From positions 310,001 through 374,000 of the forward strand of contig JACDTU010000023.1 in the NCBI GenBank assembly GCA_022376465.1: a stretch of DNA of 64,000 nucleotides, in the 5' to 3' direction. The position numbers were made by a program, and so were the translations under genes. The DNA is from Cubamyces lactineus. Its lineage: Eukaryota > Basidiomycota > Agaricomycetes > Polyporales > Polyporaceae. Below, in pieces: positions 42,191 to 52,062 of the stretch; position 1 is the first letter of the stretch; each line of letters opens with the position of its first letter. A model generated the notes under the pieces. It saw only the letters and a list, made by a program, of their open reading frames with translations. It did no database searches and was not told the DNA's origin.

Positions 42191-44293
42191 ATGGCCCTCC
42201 GAACACCATCGGGGGACCCGGGTCCGCCGAGGGACGCGATGGTCCGTGGACGCGGCGACCACAGCAGCGCCACGTCAATACCCGCCTCCCACAACGCTGT
42301 CCCGCCTTCTTACGCACCAAGCAGTCCCGGCCCTGGACTCGACTATGAACCCCTCCCCGGCCCAGAGGAGGGGGACGACGAATGGGTGGACAATGCCCTG
42401 GACGCGTACCGCGCCGATGACGAGGTGGAGGACGCGGAAATGGATGACTCGCCTGGCCAAGGCTCGCAGTCGCCCTCTGCGGACTCCCTCGACGCTCAAG
42501 TGGCGCGCGAACTTGCCGCGACCGAACGCCTCCCAGTGATACACTGGGAGGACGGCTTTGTTGCTGCATGCAACACGATAGTGGCGTCACTGAACACCAT
42601 GACTACATCCCTTCGTGAGCACCGCATCCTCATCCGTCGACTTCTGCCCAGCGAGTCTCGCCCGGGGTGGGAGGCACTGAATGCCGCCCTGGACAGACTC
42701 GACTCAACCGTTTTCGACCTCTCCGGCGACTTCGCTCATGCAGCCGGAGTGGCCTTTCGCCTCGCGGACGACCTAGCTGAGCTGGACAGGCGCTTTGAGA
42801 ACACAGGCCCCAGTTCCAGCCCGCATGCTCCTCAACCCGTCCCCGCTGTGGACCCCGCCTCCTCTGAGGCCTCGTCCCGCTTCCCCTCTCCAATCCCGTC
42901 TCACGCCCCGTCTCGCTCTCCCTCTCCGGGCCTGACAGCGGCGGGCCAGCGCCCCTCCCTGCTCGACCGCCTTGGCGGTGCCTCCCCACGGGCATCGCCA
43001 GACCCTCCGAACTGGGCAGACGTCGTGCGCCGCGGCGTGAGCCCGCGCGCACCCTCGCCGCCCCCAACACCAGCCCTGGCTAAACGTCTGCGGTCGCCGA
43101 CACCGGGACGGGACGCACGCCCGCGCGCGCGCAGCGATGCCTCCCCCTCACCTGCTCCAAGCTCGCGGGGCCGCTCCTCAGCACCCAAGCGGTTCAAGCG
43201 GCCCCCGCCACACGTCACCAAGACTGTGTACGTCGTCTTCACTGAAGGCGGCCGTGTCCCACCGGAGAAGCGGCTGCCGGCAGGGTCAGTCCAGAAGACT
43301 TTGTCAACGGCTTTCGAGCGCTCGGGCGACTTGTCGGACTTCCACATCCACCACCTCGCGTGGTCGGCCATCGGCAACATCACCGTTGTGCTGTCCCGGG
43401 TCCCAACGGAGGCAGCCCTCGACTTCTTGAGGGAGCGTACGGCAGCAATTCTGAACGTTCCCATTGTCTACATTGATGTGCGCACCTACCAGTACCGGAC
43501 ATCACTCGCCTTCAGACGCGTGCCCTGCATCGCAGACGGTGGCCTCCCCGTTCCCGTCCGCGAAGCAGCGCGCCCACTCGAACTCCAAGCTGCCTGGGCA
43601 CCATACATCAACAGCCCGGACACTCGTCTGCGCTGGGGCCCGGACCGCGGCCAAAAGCTGTCATCTCGAATGCTCGTCGTCGACATCCAGGACGACAGCT
43701 CCCACTCCATCGGCAAGGCTCTCGAATTGGTATCCGTCCTCTTCCCCGATGGCGCCAGGCGCGCCCGCATCCTCCCGGACAAGCCCAAAGTCCCTCAGTG
43801 TGGCTCGTACCTCGCGTGGGGCCACGTCGCCAGCGTGTGCCGGTCCCCTACGGATGTGTGCGACCGCTGTGCTGGCCCTCACCACGTTCGCCTCCACAAC
43901 ACCCTGGCCGCCTGCTGCGAAGAGCGCCCTGACCGTCTGTCCTCGGATTGCCCCCACCCGCCGCGATGCCGCAACTGCAAGGGCGCGCATTATGCGTCGG
44001 ACCGGTCGTGCGAGTGGTCGAAACACCGCAACGACCGCTCCTGGTACGTGGCGCAGGGCCAGGCACTGCCCCACGCCAACATTCCTCTCAACAACACCGC
44101 GAAGGAGCCGCCCTGCAAGGGCGGCCTCACTGGCAACCCCAGGGCACGCGTATGTTTCGGTCCTGCCTCCGTGCGCGTGTTCGACGCTAACCTCCCCCCT
44201 CAGACTACAGCCACGCCCAAACGCGGCCGCCAACGTAATCGGAGCGGTCGCGCGGGCAGAGAGGCAGGGGGAGGAGCGGGGGGTAGTCAGTAG
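42191..44293 (+). CDS. LINE ORF1 (gag-like, zinc knuckles)
   Basis: 700 residues from ATG 42191. The N-terminal half is acidic then Pro/Ser/Arg-rich; residues about 345-530 form a globular region (KTVYVVFTEGGRVPPEKRL, FHIHHLAW). Near the C-terminus are three Cys/His clusters: a degenerate QCGSYLAWGHVASVC that lacks the second Cys, then CDRCAGPHH, then CRNCKGAHYASDRSC. A Gly/Arg-rich tail follows. The protein would bind element RNA. The gap to ORF2 is 24 bp. Confidence 0.85.
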   Translation: MALRTPSGDPGPPRDAMVRGRGDHSSATSIPASHNAVPPSYAPSSPGPGLDYEPLPGPEEGDDEWVDNALDAYRADDEVEDAEMDDSPGQGSQSPSADSLDAQVARELAATERLPVIHWEDGFVAACNTIVASLNTMTTSLREHRILIRRLLPSESRPGWEALNAALDRLDSTVFDLSGDFAHAAGVAFRLADDLAELDRRFENTGPSSSPHAPQPVPAVDPASSEASSRFPSPIPSHAPSRSPSPGLTAAGQRPSLLDRLGGASPRASPDPPNWADVVRRGVSPRAPSPPPTPALAKRLRSPTPGRDARPRARSDASPSPAPSSRGRSSAPKRFKRPPPHVTKTVYVVFTEGGRVPPEKRLPAGSVQKTLSTAFERSGDLSDFHIHHLAWSAIGNITVVLSRVPTEAALDFLRERTAAILNVPIVYIDVRTYQYRTSLAFRRVPCIADGGLPVPVREAARPLELQAAWAPYINSPDTRLRWGPDRGQKLSSRMLVVDIQDDSSHSIGKALELVSVLFPDGARRARILPDKPKVPQCGSYLAWGHVASVCRSPTDVCDRCAGPHHVRLHNTLAACCEERPDRLSSDCPHPPRCRNCKGAHYASDRSCEWSKHRNDRSWYVAQGQALPHANIPLNNTAKEPPCKGGLTGNPRARVCFGPASVRVFDANLPPQTTATPKRGRQRNRSGRAGREAGGGAGGSQ

Positions 44294-44317
44294 ACACGCA
44301 CTACGCACCTATGTCAC

Positions 44318-47300
44318 ATGCTCAGTATGCCTATGAATTCACTTCGCATTGTCTTCCATAATGTCAACCACTCTCCGCAACAAACTCACCTCGTCCTCGA
44401 ACAATGTGCCGCCGCGGAGGTGGACATCGTATGCCTACAGGAGCCGTGGTACGGTCCGATACGCCCCATACCCTCAGCATCACCGGCAGGCCCGGCCGAT
44501 CGCACTGAGGACAATATGCTCTACGGCACCCAGCTTCACCCAGCATGGCGGCTCATCGAGGCTCGCAAGGACGCGCGGGTGGTGTGCCATGGCAGCCGCC
44601 GCCTGGTCAATGCCTTCGTCACTCTCGACCCCGCGGTGGACCACCGCGACTGTATGCTGCTAGCGGTGCGGCTCGACGCAAGACACGACCCCACCAACAT
44701 CCTCAATGTCTACAACGACACACGAAATAGTGCAGTCACCTACCTCACCGACATCGTACAGCGCTTGCCTGACATCGACATCGCGGGCGGCGACTACAAC
44801 ACACACTCCGAGGTATGGGACCCCGCATACCCGCGACGCGATTCAGCGGAGCGCACGGGCGAGCTCCTCGACCTCCACGCCACAATGGGCCTCCGCCTCC
44901 TTTCCCCGGTGGGCGTACAGACCCACTTCCCTCATCACGGCGCCAGTCCTACAGTTATCGACCTCGTATGGGTCCCTGGCGACCGCGACCGCGGCCTCTA
45001 CCACATCCACGTTGAGGGGCGCGACTGCGGCCTGTCAGACCACGCCATCATCTCAGTGGTCATCCCCACGGGCGAATGGTCCTATAAGGGCCAGCCCACG
45101 ATCGCTCCCAAGTCTGAAGCAGAGCAGGAGTTCATCTCATCCATCCGCGACGGCCTGCACGCGGCATTCCCTCTGCATCCAAACCTTACCTCGGTGGACG
45201 ACTTACAACTAGCGGTCGACACCGTCTTCAGCTGCATCCTTAACGCCTGGAACGCACATGCCCGGCCGGCCACTATCTGCACCAAAACGTGCCAGTGGTG
45301 GGACGCCTCTTGCACGGCGGCGCGGGAGAGGCTGGAAGCAGCCCGCAACTGGCTAGCCCAGGTGCGGATTGACGAACCGCGCCTGGTGCCCGCAGCGCGC
45401 GCGGCGGTCAAGCAGGCATACCGACACGTGAAAAGCACCGTCCGCGCGAGACGACGCAAGCACTTCGACGAGCGCATCGAGCAGGTCGCATCCGAGCAGC
45501 GCCACGTGTGGGACCTAATGGCGTGGGTTGGGCCTCGCGCCCTGCCCATGTACCGATCCCTCAAGCACGACGGCCAACCTCTACAGACCCTCCCGGACCT
45601 GTGGCGCGCACTCGACCAGACCTTCCACTCAGCGGCCAACCGCCCAGTCGACGCCACCATCATCAGCGAGGTCGCAGAGTTGCCGGAACGGGATTGCCCG
45701 GACATTGCGAAGATGGAGATTCTCGATGCGCTGCGCGATGCCTCCACTAGCTCTACGCCAGGGTGGGACCACCTACACTGGCGCCACCTCAAGCTCCTCA
45801 CCAAGGACGAGCACATTCTCAACGTCATTCACACCATCTACAACGCCATATTGCGCTACGGTCACTGGCCGGCGCAGCTCAAACGCGCTGTCTCGGTGGT
45901 CATCCCAAAGCCCTATAAGGACGACTACTCTCGCGTCAAGTCGTACCGGCCCATTGTTCTCCTCAGCACCTTCGGAAAGCTCTTTGAGAAGATCATCAGC
46001 GAGCGACTGCACTACGAGTGCCAAAAGCACGGCATTCTACACCCAAACCAGTTCGGTGGCACGAAGGCACATAGTACCGTCGATGCTGCGACCCACCTCA
46101 TCACCCACATCCGAGCAGGATGGAAGAAGAGACTTGTCACCACGTGCTACGCGTTCGATGTCGCACAGTTCTTCCCATCCATGAACCACGAACTGCTGTG
46201 CCAGCTCCTGGCACGCTACGGCTTCGCCGCCCGGCTGGTGGTCTTTCTCCGAGACTACCTCGCTGGGAGGCGCTCCTGCTTCCGGTGGGGTAACGCAACG
46301 TCCCCATGGTTCGATCTACCGGCAGTCGGGGCGGGACAAGGCTCAGCCCTGTCTCCAGTCCTCACCAACATATACATCTCCCCGGCCCTGCACATCCTCT
46401 CCCCGGCACGCACTACGCAGAGCGCATCAACCATTCAATTCTACGTCGACGACAGTCTGTGGATCGTCACCACCCCATCAATAGCGGAGAACTGCCGCAT
46501 CCTCCAAGAGAAACATCGGGACACCAGTGCGGTGCTGGCGCGGCTGGGCCTGGTTACGGAGGACGACAAAAGCGAACTCATGCATTTTGCATGCACCCGG
46601 CTCGCCCGATCACAAGACACAGCACTGCCGCTAGTCCTCAGCCCGACAGTGACAATAGAACCCAGCAATGTATGGCGGTACCTCGGGTTCCGACTGGACC
46701 CGAAACTCACGTTCTGCGCTCATGTGGCTCACTTCGCAGAGCGCGCTACCACCACCATTAGTGCCATGCTGATGCTGGGAAACTCCGTGCGTGGCCTCTC
46801 AGCTATGCAACGACGCACGCTATACGTTTCGTGTGTCCTCCCGCTACTGACGTACGGTACCCAGGCATGGTATCGACCCAAGGGCACCAAAACCCTCATC
46901 AAGCCACTCGAAGCTGCGCAGAACCGCGCGCTACGGTGGATCACGGGCGCGTTCCGCACAACACCAGTCGGCGCACTGCATTCACTCGCAGGCATCATGC
47001 CCATCGGACTGCAGTGCCAGAAGCTACAGGAGCGATACTTCTTGCGCCTCCACACCCTGCCCGACTCACACCCACTGCGCGCCCATTTCCCCAAGATCCT
47101 CGGCTGTGCCGGACACGCACCCTATGTGCGCTTCCCTGCTGAGAACATCAAGCCCACACCCACGATCCCCCTCACCACCGCATTCCCACGCGAACACCCC
47201 CTCATTACAGAGGTTTTCAACCCATTAGACGACGAGTGCCAGCCCGGCACTCGCGTGCGCGACCTCTTCGAAGATCGTATCTCTACACACCTCATGCATC

Positions 47301-47409
47301 CCAAGAAGAGCGACGAAGAGGCCATGTCCAAATGGATTTCGGAAGACCTACGGCCCCGAATCGACAACGACCACGTGGACGCGAACGCGCTCGTCATCTT
47401 CACTGATGG
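44318..47409 (+). CDS. LINE ORF2, endonuclease and reverse transcriptase part (5' of the Gypsy insertion)
   Basis: ATG 44318. Residues about 7-250 are an AP-type endonuclease: FHNVNH, VCLQEPWYG, IAGGDYNTHSEVWDP and GLSDHAIISVVI carry the catalytic Asn, Glu, Asp and His. RT spans about residues 480-790: YRPIVLLSTFGKLFEKII, NQFGGTKAHSTVDA, GAGQGSALSPVLTNIYI and FYVDDSLWIV. The part breaks off at IFTDG, the first catalytic Asp of RNase H, because Gypsy inserted there. The in-place frame runs on a few codons into the LTR (TLTVSRS, stop 47438-47440). Confidence 0.92.
47405..47409. repeat. GATGG target duplication of Gypsy, left copy (right copy 58753-58757)
   Basis: GATGG precedes the 5' LTR and follows the 3' LTR. 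Removing one copy restores the LINE RNase H frame (D-G-S). Confidence 0.93.
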
Positions 47410-47864
47410 TGTTACAACGCTCACTGTGTCACGGTCATGAAGTTTCCTTTTCCTTCCTCCTTGCGCTCCCACTATGCCACGTCATCTTTTCCCATACCAC
47501 GTCATCCTTTCCCGTGCCACGTCATCCTTTCCCGTGCCACGTCATCCTCGTTCCCACCGATTCCACGGTTGTTGTATTCCTAGCCTATCCTGTTTTTCCA
47601 TGTCATCGCCACATCACCTGTATTCCCAGCCCTGACTCTACGTAGTTATACTGGACTCTCACGGTACGTGGCGCCTACGTGGCGCTGACGTGTCTATGCC
47701 TCCTTTCCTGTATTTAAGACCGGAGGATCCACTCGGGATCCTCAGCTCGACCTGGTTATCCATTGCCTATTCCTCTGAACCTCTACTCGACTCGAACTAC
47801 TGGAGACCTCTGGTCCGATCCCTAGGACGTCGCTCGCTGTGACCGATCTAGGCTCGTCGTAACA
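47410..47864 (+). repeat. Gypsy 5' LTR
   Basis: It contains three tandem CCxTxCCACGTCATCCTTTC-like units of 21 bp near 47485-47550; the 3' LTR has one unit fewer. TATA-like TATTTAAG lies at 47711-47718. The predicted transcript start is near 47744. Confidence 0.95.
47711..47718 (+). promoter_or_regulatory. TATA box of Gypsy 5' LTR
   Basis: TATTTAAG, 33 bp upstream of AGCTCGACCT at 47744. The same motif occurs in the 3' LTR at 58599-58606. Confidence 0.6.
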
Positions 47865-47866
47865 TT

Positions 47867-47876
47867 AGGTCGAGCT
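47867..47876 (+). other. self-primer-binding site of Gypsy (Tf1-like)
   Basis: AGGTCGAGCT, 2 nt after the 5' LTR, is the perfect reverse complement of AGCTCGACCT at 47744-47753, which lies where transcription should start downstream of the TATA box. I see no match to the tRNA in this window. Self-priming by the 5' end of the transcript is known for Tf1 of fission yeast. Confidence 0.65.
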
Positions 47877-48396
47877 CGCCAGAACCCGTCGATCTACCCA
47901 GATCTCGACACACGACACCCGCTCAAGACAGAGCGGCCCCGAACCGAACAACACGGCGTCGATACCGAAAGAATTTGCGGTTGACAAGGAAGCCAAGCTA
48001 GTCTACTACAAAGGGCAACAAGTCTTCTGGAAGAACAAGTCCTGGCACTTCACTGAAGTCCCTCTCACCTGGCGGAACTGCCTTGACATCGACCCCGACT
48101 ACCGAAGACGTTACCGCGAAATATCACTTGGAGACGAACTTCCGGAGGAACCAGCGGCCACCCCGGAACCGAGAACAGAACCAGAACAGCCTTCCCCGGT
48201 AGATTTCACTACTCCCAGACCAGCTCAAGCGGAGATACTCGAGGAGAGTGAACCAGAAAGCGAGAACGCTACAAGAACTTCGAACGACGACCACGACCCG
48301 GAGGGAAGCGAAGCCGCACCAGAACCCGTAGGGAAGACCCCTCAAGAAGAATTGAACCGAACTACGAACGAACCCGAAGGCCGAACCGAAGCCACG

Positions 48397-49398
48397 ATGG
48401 CTGAAGAAAAGACGAACGAGATCAAGCTCAAAATGCCCCCAGAGTTCTCAGGGAAGCGGGGCGAAGTAGTGGAGTGGCTGCAGAAATGCTCCCTCTACCT
48501 CACGATGAACAAGAAGACCTACGCCACTGACGAAATGAAGATCGTCTTCTGCCTTATGCTGATGAATGGAGGCACCGCCGGAACCTGGGCCCGCACCTTC
48601 ATTGAAGACGTAGAACGGCAGGCAGCCGACCAGAACAAGAACCGAAGACCAGGCGAAGAACGTATCGAACCCAACTACGGAACATGGGACGACTTCAAGA
48701 AGCAACTACTGGAAGCATTCGACGACATCGACCAGAAGGCCAGCGCCCGTGTGCTGCTGCGAAACCTGAAGCAAGGAAGCAAGAAAGTCGAAGACTACAT
48801 CGCCGAGTTCAAGTCGATCATCTCGCGATGCGGAATCACAGAGTTCGAAGTCATTGCCGACTTCTTCTATGCTGGACTCAACCGTCCCCTTCGAGAGAAG
48901 ATCTTCGGGATGTACCCCCTACCGAAGGACACCAGCGAACTCTACCTCCGAGCCTCCACCCTCGAACAGCAGTATCACCTGGGAAGAGCATACGACGGGA
49001 AGACCTCGACCTTCCGACCTACGTACAAGCCGTACAGACCCCGACCGCAAGAACGCGACCCTGATGCCATGGATGTCCACAAGATGACGACCGAAGAACG
49101 AGAGAAGCACTACCGAGAAGGACGATGCTTCAATTGCCACCAGATAGGGCATCTAGCGCGGCAGTGCCCCAACAGAAGAACCAACGACCGTAAGAAGACG
49201 AAGCCTGCTGCCAAGGCCCGCATCACCGAGGTCGAAGAAGACGAGAGCGACGATGATGAAGACATCAAATCCATTGACAGCCAAGCGGCTGACAAGAAAC
49301 AGCTTATCGCAGCAAGGATCCGTACCGCTCTGAAGGGGCTAGAAGAAGACCAAGACGCGAAGGAAATCCTCGCAAGCTTCTCCAACGAGGGTTTTTGA
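48397..49398 (+). CDS. Gypsy gag (capsid and zinc knuckle)
   Basis: 333 residues from ATG 48397. Capsid-type retrotransposon gag region: PPEFSGKRGEVVEWLQKCSLYL, TWDDFKKQLLEAF, VEDYIAEFKSI and LREKIFGMYP. One knuckle, CFNCHQIGHLARQC (CX2CX4HX4C), is followed by an acidic stretch. The frame stays open upstream to about 47869 without an ATG and encodes an acidic, Pro/Glu-rich region that includes YKGQQVFWKNKSWHFTEVPLTW. The true start may therefore lie upstream by splicing or a non-AUG codon. It ends in TGA 49396-49398, directly after a GGGTTTT slippery heptamer at 49389-49395. Confidence 0.9.
   Translation: MAEEKTNEIKLKMPPEFSGKRGEVVEWLQKCSLYLTMNKKTYATDEMKIVFCLMLMNGGTAGTWARTFIEDVERQAADQNKNRRPGEERIEPNYGTWDDFKKQLLEAFDDIDQKASARVLLRNLKQGSKKVEDYIAEFKSIISRCGITEFEVIADFFYAGLNRPLREKIFGMYPLPKDTSELYLRASTLEQQYHLGRAYDGKTSTFRPTYKPYRPRPQERDPDAMDVHKMTTEEREKHYREGRCFNCHQIGHLARQCPNRRTNDRKKTKPAAKARITEVEEDESDDDEDIKSIDSQAADKKQLIAARIRTALKGLEEDQDAKEILASFSNEGF
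49389..49395 (+). promoter_or_regulatory. programmed -1 frameshift site between Gypsy gag and pol
   Basis: GGGTTTT read as G GGT TTT in the gag frame fits the X XXY YYZ rule. The gag stop codon follows at once, and pol lies in the -1 frame and is open across this point. Confidence 0.68.
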
Positions 49399-50393
49399 AG
49401 AACCGGCGTGTCTCGACGTCACGACCGCGTACTAAGGTCCGCCGTGCAATAGTAGCGCAGACTTCTCGACAGTCTATGAGAATTCCGTTATCTATCCACG
49501 CGGACCTAAGTGTCGAAACGAAAGCCCTCATCGACACGGGAGCGGGAGAAGTATTCATGGACCACAGGTTTGCGAAAGAGCACAACTTCCCGCTCAAATC
49601 GCTGAAAGCCCCGATCCAAGTATACAACGCTGACGGAACCAGGAATGAAGCAGGCGATATCAAGAAATGCGCAGTCCTTGAAATTGAAGCTGGGCGCCAC
49701 CGACACATTGTGCGGTTCCTGATTACGTCGCTAGGAAAGGAACCAATCATCCTGGGCCTGCCATGGCTGCAGCGCGTCAATGCCAACATCGACTTCACGA
49801 AAGGGACCCTCGATATCGACCCCGCCCGGGTGAACCGAACAATTGTGGAACATCTGCGTGCAATGTGGTTCCCAGATCAAGACCCCTTCACCGGAAGACC
49901 CAAGCCAGTCGAAGAAGAACCGGACGAAGAAACAGAGGAAGAAGACGAAGGCGTGACCGAGGAAGCATCGACCCAAGAACCAATCTACGAGAACATCGAA
50001 CGAGTTACCCTCTCCGACGTGCACCCGGAAGAAGAACCCGACGACCAAGATCTGCTGATAGCTTATCTTCGCGGAGAACACGAAGCCATGATAGCACCGC
50101 ACGCGACAGAATGGCACGGAGATATGCCTCGACCCGGATCCCCCCTCACCACGGAACACGACTACGAACCCACGAAGATTGGACCTGGACCCACCATCGG
50201 AAGAATCCGACGAGCCCCACAAGGACTTCGATTTGCAATTGCAGCCAACGTCTGGATCCGAGCAAAGGTCAACCCCGCAATGGCACTCGCACAACAGCAC
50301 CAAGCACAGGAAGAGAAGAAGACTTTCGAAGAGATGCTCCCCGAACCGTACCGAGGATATGCCGCCATCTTTGAAAAGAAGGCGTCCGAATGA
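49395..50393 (+). CDS. Gypsy pol, protease segment (ends at premature TGA)
   Basis: In the -1 frame to gag. The aspartic protease motif is ALIDTGAGEVFMDHRFA, followed by ILGLPWL. An acidic linker (EEEPDEETEEEDEG) and the lead-in to RT follow. The TGA at 50391-50393 falls in [17 protein letters not shown], where Arg is usual in chromoviruses. The frame continues in the next segment. Confidence 0.9.
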   Translation: MKNRRVSTSRPRTKVRRAIVAQTSRQSMRIPLSIHADLSVETKALIDTGAGEVFMDHRFAKEHNFPLKSLKAPIQVYNADGTRNEAGDIKKCAVLEIEAGRHRHIVRFLITSLGKEPIILGLPWLQRVNANIDFTKGTLDIDPARVNRTIVEHLRAMWFPDQDPFTGRPKPVEEEPDEETEEEDEGVTEEASTQEPIYENIERVTLSDVHPEEEPDDQDLLIAYLRGEHEAMIAPHATEWHGDMPRPGSPLTTEHDYEPTKIGPGPTIGRIRRAPQGLRFAIAANVWIRAKVNPAMALAQQHQAQEEKKTFEEMLPEPYRGYAAIFEKKASE

Positions 50394-50910
50394 TTCCCAC
50401 CATCACGACCCTGGGACCTGGCCATTGAACTCAAGGAAGGCTTTACCCCGAAGGACTTCAAGCGATATCAACTCACGCCCAAGGAACTCGAAGCCGAGGA
50501 AGAATTCATCCGGGAGAACCTACGAAAAGGCTACATCCGACCCTCGAACTCGCCGATGGCATCCCCATTCTTCTTCGTCGGCAAGAAGGACGGAACACTA
50601 CGACCCTGCCAAGATTATCGATACCTCAACGAAGGAACCGTCCCCAACAAGTACCCACTACCGCTCATATCGGAATTGGTCGACAAGCTGCGCGGAGCGA
50701 AGGTTTTCTCCAAACTGGACCTCCGATCGGGATACAACAACGTCCGTATCAAGGACGGTGATCAATGGAAGGCCGCCTTCAGAACCAGCAAAGGGCTATA
50801 CGAACCAATGGTCATGTTCTTTGGACTGCGGAACTCCCCCTCGGCTTTCCAAGCTATGATGAACGCGATCTTCGCAGACATGATCGACGAAGGATGGGTA
50901 GTGATTTACA
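50394..50910 (+). pseudogene. Gypsy pol, N-terminal half of reverse transcriptase (broken by foldback insertion)
   Basis: Same frame as the protease. RT motifs: [61 protein letters not shown] and [15 protein letters not shown]. The sequence stops at WVVIY, immediately before the catalytic MDD, where the foldback element enters. The rest of RT resumes at 54541. Confidence 0.93.
50901..50910. repeat. GTGATTTACA target duplication of the foldback element, left copy (right copy 54531-54540)
   Basis: GTGATTTACA at 50901-50910 and again at 54531-54540. A 9-bp reading (TGATTTACA) is equally possible. Confidence 0.88.
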
Positions 50911-51057
50911 CTAGTGGTCACCACTCATTGTTAACAATAGCCCACCTAGGTAGCAAAACCATTGTGGAAGACGTGGCCACATCAAGTACAATGATAAAAT
51001 GCCCACAAGGTTTGATAATGAAGAATCACTGAATTGTAATTGGACGTGGGCTCTTTG

Positions 51058-52062
51058 TCAATACAATATGAACAATCGTGGGGGTATTGTACATGGTTCT
51101 GAATTACAATTGGCCCACGTAGGGATGATAATAGCTGCGTTGTAGATGTTCGTGGGGGTATTGTACATCGTCCTGAATGACAATTGGCCCACGTAGGGAT
51201 GATAATAACTGGATTGTCGATGTTCGTGGGGGTATTGTACATCGTCGTAGGGGCATTGTACATCGTCCTGAATGACAATTGGCCCACGTAGGGATGATAA
51301 TAACTGGATTGTCGATGTTCGTGGGGGTATTGTACATCGTCGTAGGGGCATTGTACATCGTCCTGAATGACAATTGGCCCACGTAGGGATGATAATAACT
51401 GGATTGTCGATGTTCGTGGGGGTATTGTACATCGTCGTAGGGGCATTGTACATCGTCATGGGGGTATTGTACATCGTCCTGAATGACAATTGGCCCACGT
51501 AGGGATGATAATAACTGGATTGTCGATGTTCGTGGGGGTATTGTACATCGTCGTGGGGGTATTGTACATCGTCGTGGGGGTATTGTACATCGTCGTAGGG
51601 GCATTGTACATCGTCGTGGGGGTATTGTACATCGTCCTGAATGACAATTGGCCCACGTAGGGATGATAATAACTGGATTGTCGATGTTCGTGGGGGTATT
51701 GTACATCGTCGTGGGGGTATTGTACATCGTCGTGGGGGTATTGTACATCATCGTAGGGGCATTGTACATCGTCGTGGGGGCATTGTACATCGTCCTGAAT
51801 GACAATTGGCCCACGTAGGGATGATAATAACTGGATTGTCGATGTTCGTGGGGGTATTGTACATCGTCGTGGGGGTATTGTACATCGTCGTAGGGGGATT
51901 GTACATCATCGTGGGGGCATTATCAATGATCATGATTTACAAAATGCCCACGTAGGGATGATAATAACTGGATTGTCGATGTTCGTGGGGGTTATTGTAC
52001 ATCGTCGTACAGACATTGTACATCATTGTGGGGGTATTGTACATTGTCGTACAGGCATATTC
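51058..52062. repeat. 21-bp minisatellite array with a 53-bp spacer unit (left arm)
   Basis: Units of GTGGGGGTATTGTACATCGTC and the variant GTAGGGGCATTGTACATCGTC occur in runs of one to five. They are separated by repeated 53-bp blocks beginning CTGAATGACAATTGGCCCAC, about seven higher-order repeats in all. Long minus-strand frames here are only the 7-residue translation of the repeat. Confidence 0.93.

Noticed and set aside
43464..44336. 290-codon frame overlapping LINE ORF1 in +1, a possible overlapping gene
   Set aside because: Ser/Pro/Thr/Arg-rich shadow typical of high-GC coding sequence; the zinc-knuckle frame is clearly the real one.
50908..50916. CACTA signature at the left end of the foldback element, suggesting a CACTA/EnSpm transposon
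   Set aside because: The CA belongs to the duplicated GTGATTTACA, the right end does not give CACTA, and the duplication is 9-10 bp rather than 3 bp.
51104..51814. Long minus-strand frame with a MYNTPTT-type 7-residue repeat, looking like a repeat protein
   Set aside because: It is the translation of a 21-bp non-coding minisatellite; the repeat unit is a multiple of three, so one frame stays open by construction.
51058..52062. CRISPR-like look of evenly spaced 21-bp repeats
   Set aside because: The spacers are themselves repeats (53 bp, near-identical) and the sequence is a eukaryotic transposon arm; no cas genes are present.
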